Counted from the first letter of the stretch, positions 1-7,762 are shown. The stretch: 35,966 nt of DNA from JABRWC01 sp039961675 (GCA_039961675.1 JABRWC010000151.1:1-35966), one strand, 5' to 3'. The notes: generated from the sequence alone by a model not told the origin. Numbers and translations are program-made.

Positions 1-1
1 C

Positions 2-67
2 CTGCGCACCTACCTGCAAACCGGCACGCTCCCACCGCTACCCGACACAAACACTGCAAACGGGTGA
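2..67 (+). CDS. C-terminal end of a gene cut by the window edge
   Basis: An open frame runs from the first bases to a TGA at 65-67 and encodes about 21 residues ending LPPLPDTNTANG. The piece before it, LRTYLQTGTLP, looks like an ordinary protein C terminus and faintly resembles the tail of TAP-type alpha/beta hydrolases. That likeness is a weak impression only. The other frames here give low-complexity shadows. Too little is present to assign a function, and the frame could be non-coding. Confidence 0.3.
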   Translation: MRTYLQTGTLPPLPDTNTANG

Positions 68-165
68 ACTGTTACCCCGTCAGAATGCGATTCCGTTCAA
101 CTGGGGACGGGGCGAGGTGCGAGAACTGGCATAGCGGAAATGGCTCGAGTACGCCGCCTTCTGCA

Positions 166-537
166 TCAACCGCCAGCGAGCGCCCCCAACCCGAATACGT
201 CTTCTACTGGGTGTCCGGCCAACTTGGCTGCCGCGGCCAGGTGGTTCGGGGCGTGGACGACCAAATTCATGACCCCGGCCTTGACTTCCTCAGGCGCAAA
301 GCGCTCTGGGAAAAGATGTAACGCGACGAGGAACGCGGCATCCGAGTTCCAATCGGTCAGGTGAAAACCTATGTCGGATGCAACTTTTGCGTCGCACTCG
401 CTCGCCATCGCCTCGGCGACCTTGTCGTTGATCTCTGAATCATGGCGATCCCCGGCGAGCCTGCGCGCGCGATCACCCGCAAGCTCCCGAAAGATGTCGA
501 GAACTTTGGCTTGAACGGTGTGTTGTGCCTTACTCAT
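166..537 (-). CDS. Small hypothetical protein downstream of the mini-Rhs gene (possible partner or immunity protein)
   Basis: This 123-residue acidic, probably cytoplasmic protein has no signal peptide or membrane segment. I do not recognise a family. ATG at 537 is preferred over the in-frame TTG at 555: it sits four bases after the stop of the upstream gene, with the purine-rich CGGGATGA just before it. It is the last gene of a three-gene minus-strand operon. The middle is Asp/Glu/Ala-rich (NDKVAEAMASECDAKVASDIG), and a segment reading LVALHLFPERFAPEEV follows. Its place directly after an Rhs-core protein with a variable tail is where an immunity gene normally sits in polymorphic toxin loci. 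That role is inferred from position alone. Base composition is less GC-rich than the genes to the right. Confidence 0.65.
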   Translation of the reverse strand: MSKAQHTVQAKVLDIFRELAGDRARRLAGDRHDSEINDKVAEAMASECDAKVASDIGFHLTDWNSDAAFLVALHLFPERFAPEEVKAGVMNLVVHAPNHLAAAAKLAGHPVEDVFGLGALAGG

Positions 538-541
538 TCGT

Positions 542-1354
542 TCATCCCGGAGCAACTGGTGGCGGACCCATTCTGTTTTCTAGCCACCTGAAAAAGTCCT
601 CGGCGAAACGCCTCCATGACTCCTGCGTCTTGCCCTTCATGTCCGCTGTCTTCTGGGCTATTTTGTTGAGCCATGCCCGCATCTCGGCGATCCACTGATT
701 AAAGTTCTGGTTGTCCGGCCCACCCGTCGCGACCTTTGCGGCGTGGAGCATCAGTTGCGGCAGAAGTTCACGGCATTTTTGAACCGCTTCACTCTGAGAA
801 ACCGAGTACACGGCGAGAACGGTCATGGTCGTAGCGGACTGCATGAGACTCTCGCCAAGGGCGTGCGCCCCGCTCATCGCCGCATCCACACCCTCCAGGA
901 ACACGTCAAATCCCGCGCCCGACATGCCACCCGTAACGCCCCACTGGTTTGCCGTGATCATGCTGCCCAGCATCGCAGTCAGAAACATCGCCGCGATACC
1001 AACGCGCGCGGCGTCGCTAGCCCGCAAATCGGCCTCCCAATACGCAGTTGTCAGAACATCTGCATATCCTCCGCCGAAGAAGAATAGCCCCAGCGGGTCA
1101 TTGCGATTGACGGGATTGCTCCCCACATATTGATAGATGTTCATGCCATTGAGATAGTGCAGTCGCGGGGTTGGCTGAGGCAGGTCGACCATCGGAGCAC
1201 GTCCGTGGAAAGTCGTGTCATTGATGATCGGCGCGCCCGTGTAGTGCGGATCCCGCTGGAGAAGGCGCCCCGTGCGAGGATCCTGCTCAGCGAGCGCGAC
1301 CTGACCGCCCACAAAAGTAACGAGCAGGAACAGTGCAGAGATCCTTCGCTTCAT
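542..1354 (-). CDS. Secreted mini-Rhs protein: signal peptide, truncated Rhs core, variable C-terminal region
   Basis: This 270-residue protein opens with a Sec signal peptide (MKRRISALFLLVTFVGG, likely cleaved after ALA near residue 22). The mature part begins almost at once with the end of an Rhs core: DPRTGRLLQRDP, then after about 35 residues YQYVGSNPVNRNDPLGL. The latter matches the PxxxxDPxGL junction where full Rhs proteins switch to a variable toxin tip. Full Rhs proteins exceed 1000 residues, so only the last 70 or so core residues remain. The roughly 180-residue tail has a hydrophobic segment (VGIAAMFLTAMLGSMI) and a Trp/Lys-rich helical end. I do not recognise it as a known toxin. 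The start codon overlaps the upstream stop (ATGA), so the two genes are translationally coupled. It may be a toxin remnant or a genuine short secreted Rhs-family protein. Confidence 0.8.
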   Translation of the reverse strand: MKRRISALFLLVTFVGGQVALAEQDPRTGRLLQRDPHYTGAPIINDTTFHGRAPMVDLPQPTPRLHYLNGMNIYQYVGSNPVNRNDPLGLFFFGGGYADVLTTAYWEADLRASDAARVGIAAMFLTAMLGSMITANQWGVTGGMSGAGFDVFLEGVDAAMSGAHALGESLMQSATTMTVLAVYSVSQSEAVQKCRELLPQLMLHAAKVATGGPDNQNFNQWIAEMRAWLNKIAQKTADMKGKTQESWRRFAEDFFRWLENRMGPPPVAPG

Positions 1355-2451
1355 GGTTCGTTCCTTTCGCCGTACGGGTCCGCCGGCAGTTTGAGCGCGG
1401 TCTTACCGCCCGCCTTACGGTGCGCTTCGAACGCTTCATTCACTGCGATGAAATGCCGGTATGCTTGCAGTTTGGGGTTTAGCATCGCGGCCGCCTCGTA
1501 GCACTGGCGAGCGTTAGCCAGGCGTCCGATGTCGTTGAGGCAGTGGCCGCGCGATGCCAGAAAGTCCGCCAGCTCTCCCTGCGGCGTCAGGGACGTGAGG
1601 AATTCACCGCTCTGGACCCACTCGTCCTTGATGGGGTGTGGCCAGGAGCGATAGTGCTCGTCCGGGTACGTGTTCATCCCGCGGCCGGAACCCTCGATGT
1701 TCAGCCGCTCGCCGTTTCCGTCCCAGCGGACGAAGGTGTGCTCGCGTGCAAGCACGAGCTTGAGCGGATAACCGAGCCGCCGGCCGATGGCGATGTACAG
1801 CACGGGCAGCGACACGCACGTCCCACCGTTGTCGCTGCCGACCACCCCGTGAATGAACAGGTCCTTCGAGTTCTTGAAGTCCGGCTGGTCCACGCGGGCC
1901 ATGTTGTAATGAACGCCGAGATCAAGCTGCAACACCGAGACGAGCGTGAGCATGCGGAAGTCGGCTTCGGAGTTGTTATTCTCGGCCGGATTCCGCAGGA
2001 AACGCGGGTAGTATTTGTCGGTCTCGGCCTTTACGCGGGCCGCCCACTCGTCGAGCTTCTTCGTGATGGCCTCGATATCGAGGTCCTCGGAGCCGGGCAG
2101 GTCCTTGGCGCAGAGCAGGTTCATCACCGCGATATCGACTTTCGCCAGGTCGTCGGCCGGCAGGGCGAGCAGGTCGCTGATTGACTTGGGCGCGGGCGCG
2201 GCGGGCTTGGCGCTTGGCGTGGGCGTGACCGTGCTCAAGGCGGCCAGCGAAGCTGTCGGCTGAGCGGCCACCGCGCGGGCGGGCTGCTCGCGTGGCGATC
2301 TGCCCCACGCCGCAACGCCAGCGATGGCCGCCGCCACGAGCGCGACGCCACCGAGGGCGAGGAGCGTCGCCTTCGATGAACGGTGTGTCGATCCGCCGGA
2401 TGGCTTGGCGGCCGGCCCGACCTTCGATCTGGATCGGTTACGGCGGGCCAT
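1351..2451 (-). CDS. Membrane-anchored transglutaminase-like protein (Transglut_core2 / SirB1-like)
   Basis: This 366-residue protein starts with a very basic cytoplasmic N terminus (MARRNRSRSK), followed by one transmembrane helix near residues 28-48 (LLALGGVALVAAAIAGVAAWG) and an Ala/Pro/Thr linker. An extracytoplasmic domain follows. It contains GGTCVSLPVLYIAIGRRLGYP, with the presumed catalytic Cys in GTC, then REHTFVRW with the His and NIEGSGRGM with the third polar position. This is the Cys-His layout of the transglutaminase/papain-like Transglut_core2 family. The last ~100 residues (FLASRGHCLNDIGRLANARQ) look like one TPR-type helical pair. It could act as a transamidase, protease or peptide-binding relative; the substrate is unknown. 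It heads the operon and its stop overlaps the start of the secreted mini-Rhs gene, suggesting coordinated extracytoplasmic function. Confidence 0.82.
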   Translation of the reverse strand: MARRNRSRSKVGPAAKPSGGSTHRSSKATLLALGGVALVAAAIAGVAAWGRSPREQPARAVAAQPTASLAALSTVTPTPSAKPAAPAPKSISDLLALPADDLAKVDIAVMNLLCAKDLPGSEDLDIEAITKKLDEWAARVKAETDKYYPRFLRNPAENNNSEADFRMLTLVSVLQLDLGVHYNMARVDQPDFKNSKDLFIHGVVGSDNGGTCVSLPVLYIAIGRRLGYPLKLVLAREHTFVRWDGNGERLNIEGSGRGMNTYPDEHYRSWPHPIKDEWVQSGEFLTSLTPQGELADFLASRGHCLNDIGRLANARQCYEAAAMLNPKLQAYRHFIAVNEAFEAHRKAGGKTALKLPADPYGERNEP

Positions 2452-2594
2452 GCGGGCATTCTACCCGCCGAAACGGGGCCGTCCAGATGCTTCCAGTTGC
2501 CAGATTCTTCGGATCGGCTTTACGAAATGGCCCATCCGCCGGAAAGAAGTTGATGTGTGGGCAATGGCCGCCCCCACCCCCGACCAGCAAGGAG

Positions 2595-2996
2595 ATGACC
2601 ATAGAGCGTATCGGGCTGGCCTTCGACGAATTCGCGGACCTCAAGCTCAGGCCCCACGCGGGCGCGGATTGGGTGTTCCATGAGGCGGCCGAGATGGAGC
2701 GGCGGGAGATGTTCCCGATGGCGTTGATCGTCGCATCCAACCACCTGCGGTCGCGGGGCTACGACTGCCGGCTGGCGCTGCTCGAGGCGCTCGCCAAGAA
2801 CGGCGTCGTGACGCCCGCCGCGCCGGACGCCTGGTCGCAGGCGGACGTGGACGTCGCCGCCCGCGGCGCTCTGGCCGGGCGTTGGTCCGGGGGGGGGCCA
2901 GGCCACGCTCACCCGGGCCGTATCATGTCCCCGGGCGCATCCCGACCGGCGGCGGAGCACGGACTATGGTTCGAATCTTCGGCATCGTCAACGTGA
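2595..2996 (+). CDS. Hypothetical protein overlapping folP; C-terminal frame uncertain
   Basis: The frame from ATG 2595 reads MTIERIGLAFDEFADLKLRP and continues with acidic, well-balanced protein-like sequence as far as ALAGRW. I do not recognise a family. A run of nine G residues follows at about 2889-2897. After it the translation turns into low-complexity Gly/Pro/Ser sequence that overruns the folP start by 31 bases. This suggests either a homopolymer frameshift (sequencing error or real mutation) or an unconstrained C terminus. The purines AAGGAG abut the ATG, too close to serve as a ribosome site, so the start could lie a little upstream. Residues 1-97 are the credible part. Confidence 0.5.
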   Translation: MTIERIGLAFDEFADLKLRPHAGADWVFHEAAEMERREMFPMALIVASNHLRSRGYDCRLALLEALAKNGVVTPAAPDAWSQADVDVAARGALAGRWSGGGPGHAHPGRIMSPGASRPAAEHGLWFESSASST

Positions 2997-3820
2997 CGCG
3001 CGACTCGTTCTCAGACGGCGGGCGATGTCTCGACCCCGCAGCGGCGATCGCCCACGCCCGCCGGCTGCTCGATGAGGGCGCTGACGTGATCGACGTGGGG
3101 GCGGAATCGACGCATCCCGATGCGGAAGACGTGCCCGCGGAGGAGCAGATCGCGCGGCTCGCGCCGGTGATCGAGGCGCTCAAGGCGCGGGGCGTCGCGG
3201 TCTCGGTCGACGCGTATCAGCCGGCGGTGATCCGCGAGGCGCTGCGATGGGGCGCCGATTACGTCAATGACGTGACGGCGCTGCGCGATCCGGAGGCGGT
3301 CCGCCTGGTCCGCGACGCGCCCTGCGGGCTGATTCTGATGCATTCGCGCTGCGCCTCGGCGCGCGCGGAGCGCGGCGGCGGGAATGCCGCGAACCGCGCG
3401 GACGCCGCGGGAATCGTGTACGAAATCATCGAGTTCTTCCGCCGGCGGCTGGACCAACTCGCGGCGCAGGGCATTGCGCGCCCGCGCCTGATTCTCGATC
3501 CCGGCATGGGTTACTTCCTGGGCGCCGACCCGCGGCTCAGCTTCGAGGTGTTGCGCGGATTGCCGCGCTTGCGGTCGCTGGGCTGCCCGCTGCTGGTCTC
3601 CACGTCGCGCAAGTCGTTCATCGGCGCGATGCTCGGCGGCGCAGACGCGCCGCGTCCGGTGGACGGCCGCGCCGTGGGCACGGTGGTGACGGAGTTGTGG
3701 GCGGCGCTCCAAGGCGTCGAGTACGTCCGCACGCACGACGCGCGGGCGCTGCGCGACGCGCTGACGGTTTGGTCCGCACTGCGCGGCTCGGATCGGCCCG
3801 AGCCGTCACGCCAGCAATGA
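2966..3820 (+). CDS. folP: Dihydropteroate synthase (folate pathway), divergent
   Basis: This 284-residue TIM-barrel pterin-binding enzyme is predicted to join 7,8-dihydropterin pyrophosphate with p-aminobenzoate. Family landmarks appear in order: GIVNVTRDSFSDGG near the N terminus, DVGAESTHPDAED, VSVDAYQP, YVNDVTAL, LILMHSR, DPGMGYF, STSRKSFIG and, near the C terminus, YVRTHDAR. Several differ from the textbook forms: NVTPDSFSDGG has Arg for Pro, GGESTRPG has become GAESTHPD, and the Lys after DPGxGF is absent. The key Asn, Asp, Lys and Arg-His positions are still recognisable. ATG 2966 has GGAG about ten bases upstream. Length is normal. The 3' end overlaps the convergent mgtE gene by 15 bases. 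A non-folate pterin-binding relative is a less likely alternative. Confidence 0.88.
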   Translation: MVRIFGIVNVTRDSFSDGGRCLDPAAAIAHARRLLDEGADVIDVGAESTHPDAEDVPAEEQIARLAPVIEALKARGVAVSVDAYQPAVIREALRWGADYVNDVTALRDPEAVRLVRDAPCGLILMHSRCASARAERGGGNAANRADAAGIVYEIIEFFRRRLDQLAAQGIARPRLILDPGMGYFLGADPRLSFEVLRGLPRLRSLGCPLLVSTSRKSFIGAMLGGADAPRPVDGRAVGTVVTELWAALQGVEYVRTHDARALRDALTVWSALRGSDRPEPSRQQ

Positions 3821-5122
3821 TCCGTGAAGCATGACGCTCGCGACCGTGAAGTAGATGATCAGACCGGTGACGTCGCACAGCGTCGCGACGAACGGCGTCG
3901 AGGCGCTGGCGGGGTCGAGTCCCAGGCGCCGCAATCCCAGCGGCAGCATCGACCCGACGAGCGTGCCCCACAGCACCACCACGACCAGGCTCCCGCCGAC
4001 GGTGAGCGCCACCTGGAAATAATGATCGGTGTAGTTCCCCCAGCCGAGCAGGTGCCACAGCACGGTCCGCGTCAACCCCAGCCCGGCCAGCAGCAGTCCA
4101 AGGAACAGCCCGACCACCACCTCGCGGCTAGCCACGCGCCACCACTCCCGAAGCTTCACCTCGCCGAGCGCCATGGCCCGCACTACGAGCGTCGCCGCCT
4201 GCGATCCGGAGTTGCCGCCGCTGCTGACGATCAGCGGGATGAAGATCATCAGCACGGCCGCGGTCGCCAGCTCCGATTCGTAGTGCTCCATGACGTTCGC
4301 CGTGAGCGTCTGCCCGAGGAACAGCACCACGAGCCAGACGGCGCGCTTGCGGATGATCTCGGCGAAGCCGGTCTGAAGATACGGCGCGTCGAGGGCCTGC
4401 ACGCCGCCGATCTTCTGGATGTCCTCCGTGGCCTCCTCACGGACGACGTCGACGATGTCGTCCACGGTGACGATGCCCTTGATGCGCCGCTCGGCGTCAA
4501 CGACCGGCATGACGGTCAGATCGTGCTCGGCGAAAAGCTTGGCGACGGCTTCCTGGTCCATCTCCTCGTCGACCGTGACGACGTCGGTGCGCATCACCTC
4601 GCGGATCGACTTGTCGCCCGGCGCGCGCAGCAGCTCGCGCAGCGAAACCACCCCCAGCAGGTGCTGCTGCGAATCGAGCACGTACGGGTAGTACACGTTC
4701 TCGATCGTGCGGGTCTGGCGGCGAAGGTAGGTGATGGCCTCGTCCACGCGCATGTCGGGCCGCAGCCGCGCGTACTGCGTGGTCATCAGCCCGCCAGCCT
4801 CGTCCTCCTGGTACGCCAGCAACGCGGAGACCTCGCGGCGCGTGGATTCGTCCAGCAGCGCCAGCAGCTCCTCGCGCGATTCGTCCGCCGCGGCCTGGAT
4901 CACGTCGGCGGCGTCGTCCGGCGCGAGAAGGCGCAGCCACAGCCGCCGCTCGCTGGGACTGAGCGAGCCCAGCAGGTCCGCCTGGTCGCGCGCCGGCAGC
5001 CCCTGGAAAAGCTCCTCCGCCTCGGCGCGCGAGAGGATCGTGAAGCCTTCCAGCTTCTCCCCGACCGACAGCGCTGGCCAGGCCTCCATCAACTCGGCGT
5101 GCGAGAGCGCGTCGTCAACCAT
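3806..5122 (-). CDS. mgtE: Magnesium transporter MgtE
   Basis: This 438-residue protein has the full MgtE architecture: an N-terminal helical Mg-sensing domain (about 1-130), a CBS pair (about 130-255, with YVLDSQQHLLGVVSLRELL and MPVVDAERRIKGIVTVDDIVD), a connecting helix, and five membrane helices in the last ~185 residues. Pore landmarks are GGNSGSQAATLVVRAMALGE and, in the last helix pair, DPASASTPFVATLCDVTGL. The Asp of CDVTGL corresponds to the conserved pore Asp. In the family, cytosolic Mg2+ binding between the N and CBS domains closes the channel. No Mg2+-responsive leader was recognised upstream. It is convergent with folP and overlaps it tail to tail. ATG 5122 gives the expected family length. 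Confidence 0.95.
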   Translation of the reverse strand: MVDDALSHAELMEAWPALSVGEKLEGFTILSRAEAEELFQGLPARDQADLLGSLSPSERRLWLRLLAPDDAADVIQAAADESREELLALLDESTRREVSALLAYQEDEAGGLMTTQYARLRPDMRVDEAITYLRRQTRTIENVYYPYVLDSQQHLLGVVSLRELLRAPGDKSIREVMRTDVVTVDEEMDQEAVAKLFAEHDLTVMPVVDAERRIKGIVTVDDIVDVVREEATEDIQKIGGVQALDAPYLQTGFAEIIRKRAVWLVVLFLGQTLTANVMEHYESELATAAVLMIFIPLIVSSGGNSGSQAATLVVRAMALGEVKLREWWRVASREVVVGLFLGLLLAGLGLTRTVLWHLLGWGNYTDHYFQVALTVGGSLVVVVLWGTLVGSMLPLGLRRLGLDPASASTPFVATLCDVTGLIIYFTVASVMLHGSLLA

Positions 5123-5174
5123 GCTTGCCCTTCTCCGCGGCCTTTCGCTGCCTTATTGTTCCGGGCAGGTTCCT

Positions 5175-5206
5175 GTAGGTCGGGCGAGGCGAAGCAAAAC
5201 CCACCC
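5175..5206. repeat. Interspersed intergenic repeat fragment (GTAGGTCGGGC ... AAACCCACCC type)
   Basis: The 198-base gap between uvrC and mgtE contains GTAGGTCGGGCGAGGCGAAG followed by CAAAACCCACCC. This word pattern is familiar from short imperfect-hairpin repeats scattered between genes in many bacterial genomes. Only one copy of this type was seen in the window, so assignment rests on recall rather than on a repeat visible here. The rest of the gap is GC-rich with no recognised signal. Confidence 0.3.
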
Positions 5207-5320
5207 AGCGGGGCGCCCGCCGCGCCGGGACTCCAACCCCCGCGGGCGTCGTGAAGCGGGTATCGTAGCAAGTCGCCCCACCGCCGGCACGCCGACCCGC
5301 GGCGGGGAAATCCCGGCGAC

Positions 5321-6832
5321 CTACGCGTCCGCACCGGGCTCGACCTGCGTCTCGTTGTCGTCGATCACGATTTCCCCCTTGCGGCGGCGGCCGGAGCGCC
5401 GGCCGGTCTCCGTGGACTTGGGCTTGCGGCGCGGGGCGCGCGGCGGCGCCCGGCCGGTCGCGACGTCCTGGTCGAACGCGCGCTTGCGCCGCAGCAACTG
5501 GTGGTAGTGCTGGCCGAAACGGTGCGCCTCGTCGCGGACCTGTTGCAGGAGCCGCAGCGCCTCGTTGTTTCGCGCCAGCTTCAAGGGCGCCTGCCGCGCC
5601 TGAACGTAGACGACCTCCTCGCGCTTGGCGAGCGAGATGACCATCGGCGGACGGCGCGCCTCGCCCCGCTCCGACTCGATCGCGCGGTGCATCCACTCGA
5701 ACGCGTCGAGCGCCGCGTGAAGCTGGCCCAGCCCGCCGTCGATCAGGATCACGTCCGGGAACAACTCCTCGGCGCCGGCCGCGTGCCGGTAGCGCCGCGA
5801 GATGACCTCGCGGATCATCGCGTAGTCGTCCATGCCTTCCACGCTCTTGATGCGGTAGCGGCGATAGGCGTTTTTGAACGGGCGCCCGTCCATGAAGCAC
5901 ACCAGCGCGCCGACGGACTCGTCGCCCTGGAGCGTGGCGATGTCGATCCCCTCGATGATCCGCGGCGCCTCCGGCAGTTCCAGCAGACCACCGAGCTTCT
6001 CCAGCCCGGCGGCCGGGTCGATGAAGAACACCTCCGGCTGCTCGTCGCGCTCTCCGCTGCCGCTGAGCGCCAGCGACTGGATCGCCTTGATCCGGTCGCG
6101 TAGCACGGCGGCGTCCTCGAAGCGACGCGCGGCGGCGGCCGCCTGCATCTCCGCCTCCATCCGCCGCAGCAGCACGCTGCGTTTGCTGCGCAGGAGCTGA
6201 ATCAGGCGGCGGATGTCCGCCGCGTAGTCGTCGCGGCGGATCAGGTCGGCGCAGGGAGCGGTGCACTGGTTGATCGCGTGCAGAAGGCAAGGGCGGAAGA
6301 AGCGGCGTTTTTCGTCGTCCTCGCGTATATCGAGTTCGCAGGTGCGGAACTTGAAGACGCGCTGTAGCGCGTTCACGGCGTCGCGAAGGCCCGCGGCGTT
6401 GGTGAACGGGCCGAAGAGCCTGCTTCCCTTGAGCCGCGGCGAGCGGGTCACCCACACCGCGGGGAAGTCGTCGCCGGTCGTAATCTCCAGGTACGGAAAG
6501 GACTTATCGTCTTTCAGCCGGGCGTTGAACGGCGGCTGTATGTCCTTGATGAGCCGGTTCTCCTTGAGCAGCGCGTCGACTTCGGTCTCGCAGTCGAGGA
6601 AGTCGATGTCGCTTACCCGGCTCGCCATGTGCGCGATCTCGGGACCGCGCGTCGCCAGCAGATCGGCCGAGTTCTGAAAGTAGCTCGCGACGCGCGCCCG
6701 GAGATCGCGCGCCTTCCCCACGTACAGCACGCGCCCCTCGGCGTCCTTCATCAGGTAGACGCCTGGAGTGGTCGGGAAGCGGCTGATTCTCTCGCGCAGG
6801 CGGTCAATTCGCTCGTTCGGCTTGCCGGGCAT
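5321..6832 (-). CDS. uvrC: Excinuclease ABC subunit C, lacking the C-terminal HhH domain
   Basis: This 503-residue UvrC makes the dual incisions of nucleotide excision repair with UvrA and UvrB. The GIY-YIG domain (about 17-95) has PGVYLMKDAEGRVLYVGKARDLR. Four cysteines at 165, 182, 190 and 194 (the last three in PCLLHAINQCTAPC) match the Fe-S ligands. The UVR motif is at about 222-255. The RNase H-like nuclease keeps its acidic and His residues: EGIDIATLQG (D296), LIDGGLGQ (D365), DEAHRF (H437). After residue ~455 the usual tandem helix-hairpin-helix domain is missing, replaced by a basic Pro/Arg/Lys tail (APPRAPRRKPKSTETGRRS) and a short acidic end. Typical UvrC is about 600 residues. ATG 6832 is chosen because MPGKPNERIDRLRERI is the usual N terminus. 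Confidence 0.95.
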   Translation of the reverse strand: MPGKPNERIDRLRERISRFPTTPGVYLMKDAEGRVLYVGKARDLRARVASYFQNSADLLATRGPEIAHMASRVSDIDFLDCETEVDALLKENRLIKDIQPPFNARLKDDKSFPYLEITTGDDFPAVWVTRSPRLKGSRLFGPFTNAAGLRDAVNALQRVFKFRTCELDIREDDEKRRFFRPCLLHAINQCTAPCADLIRRDDYAADIRRLIQLLRSKRSVLLRRMEAEMQAAAAARRFEDAAVLRDRIKAIQSLALSGSGERDEQPEVFFIDPAAGLEKLGGLLELPEAPRIIEGIDIATLQGDESVGALVCFMDGRPFKNAYRRYRIKSVEGMDDYAMIREVISRRYRHAAGAEELFPDVILIDGGLGQLHAALDAFEWMHRAIESERGEARRPPMVISLAKREEVVYVQARQAPLKLARNNEALRLLQQVRDEAHRFGQHYHQLLRRKRAFDQDVATGRAPPRAPRRKPKSTETGRRSGRRRKGEIVIDDNETQVEPGADA

Positions 6833-6839
6833 TCGCGCG

Positions 6840-6845
6840 ATTATA
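6840..6845 (-). promoter_or_regulatory. Candidate -10 box giving a leaderless uvrC transcript
   Basis: On the minus strand a perfect TATAAT is followed by exactly seven bases (CGCGCGA) and then the uvrC ATG, placing the likely transcription start at the ATG itself. No Shine-Dalgarno lies in between. No convincing -35 is visible 17 bases upstream (TCCGCG). An AT-rich hexamer stands out in this GC-rich context. Confidence 0.4.
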
Positions 6846-7017
6846 AGCACGCCCGACACGGACGCGGACCCGCGGGCTGCGTGCTTGCAAATGCCGGCGC
6901 AAGCGGCTAGAAACGCTCCCCGGCACTGGGTCTCGGCCGTTTGCCCGCAGCGCGCCTGCGGAGGGCCGACGGGCGGCCGAGTCGTCGGTGCATTGGGAAG
7001 CTCGGACGGAGTCCGCA

Positions 7018-7206
7018 ATGGAGGAATACCTCAAGCTCAGGCGTCTCGTCGAGGAGATCGCGGAGGACGTCGACAAGGCGACGGGCGGCAACAAGGCGGC
7101 CGGCACGCGCGTCCGCAAGGCCATGCAGGACATCAAGAACGCTGCACAGGACGTCCGCAAGAAGATTCTTGACATCCGCGACACAGAGCAAAGCCAGCCG
7201 CAGTGA
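7018..7206 (+). CDS. Hc1-type histone H1-like DNA-binding protein
   Basis: This 62-residue protein, MEEYLKLRRLVEEIAEDVDK, continues through ATGGNKAAGTRVRKAMQDIK to NAAQDVRKKILDIRD. It matches the small Hc1/histone H1-like family seen in Bacteroidetes, Planctomycetes and Chlamydiae, with its conserved GGNKAAGTRVRK core and helical Lys/Arg-rich end. These proteins are thought to bind and compact DNA. The chlamydial Lys/Ala-rich tail is absent, as in the short free-living forms. GGACGGAG lies just upstream of ATG 7018. It is transcribed divergently from uvrC across about 185 bases, and fabZ follows 48 bases downstream, possibly in one transcript. Confidence 0.88.
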   Translation: MEEYLKLRRLVEEIAEDVDKATGGNKAAGTRVRKAMQDIKNAAQDVRKKILDIRDTEQSQPQ

Positions 7207-7254
7207 CGTGCGTTGCGCGCACGCGCGGGGCACGCGGAGGACCTCAGCCGAGTC

Positions 7255-7728
7255 ATGCCCCCGCAAGTACTCGTTGATCCGACGCAACTCGACTTCGACC
7301 ACCCCGTCGCCGGACCGGAACAGGTCCAGCGGCTCAACCGGCAGCGGTACGAGTTTCAACTCCTTGACGCGGTAGTGCTCTGCGACCGCGAGCGCGTCCT
7401 GATGGCCGGCTACCATGATGTCCGCCCGGATGCCTGGTGGGTGCGCGGGCATATTCCCGGGCGACCGCTGTTCCCTGGCGTGCTGATGATCGAATGCGCC
7501 GCGCAGCTTTCGAGCTTCCTGTACCACCAGTTCTACGGGCCGGAGCACTTTCTGGGATTCGTGGGCGTGGACGGCGTGAAGTTCCGCGGAACGGTCGAGC
7601 CGCCGGCGCGCTTCGTCGTCGTCGCGCGCGGTCGCGAGGTCAAGCGCAAACGCATGATCTGCGAGACGCAAGGATTCGTCGAAGGCCGCTTCGTTTACGA
7701 AGGCGTCATCACCGGCATGATCGTCTGA
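7255..7728 (+). CDS. fabZ: FabZ-like 3-hydroxyacyl-ACP dehydratase (hotdog fold)
   Basis: This 157-residue single hotdog domain contains the active-site helix RGHIPGRPLFPGVLMIECAAQ, where His of GHIPG and Glu of MIEC match the FabZ catalytic His/Glu pair. Strands such as FLGFVGVDGVKFRGTVEPP and RFVYEGVITGMIV follow in the order typical for FabZ. The predicted reaction is dehydration of 3-hydroxyacyl-ACP to trans-2-enoyl-ACP in fatty acid elongation. ATG 7255 (MPPQVLVD) is preferred. GGAGG lies 14 bases upstream, rather far, and an upstream TTG at 7213 would add 14 unlikely residues. No lpxC or lpxA is next to it, so it may serve general fatty acid synthesis or be a FabZ-family paralog. Confidence 0.88.
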   Translation: MPPQVLVDPTQLDFDHPVAGPEQVQRLNRQRYEFQLLDAVVLCDRERVLMAGYHDVRPDAWWVRGHIPGRPLFPGVLMIECAAQLSSFLYHQFYGPEHFLGFVGVDGVKFRGTVEPPARFVVVARGREVKRKRMICETQGFVEGRFVYEGVITGMIV

Positions 7729-7762
7729 CCGCCCACCCGGCGCGAAAGGTCCGTGCGCAAGC

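Noticed and set aside
2947..2980. GGTTCGAATC, resembling a tRNA T-loop
   Set aside because: It lies over the folP start codon; no acceptor or anticodon stems could be formed around it.
3824..5254. 476-residue open frame on the plus strand opposite mgtE
   Set aside because: It is rich in Arg, His, Gln and Asp in the way antisense frames of high-GC genes are. The minus-strand frame is a complete MgtE with all motifs.
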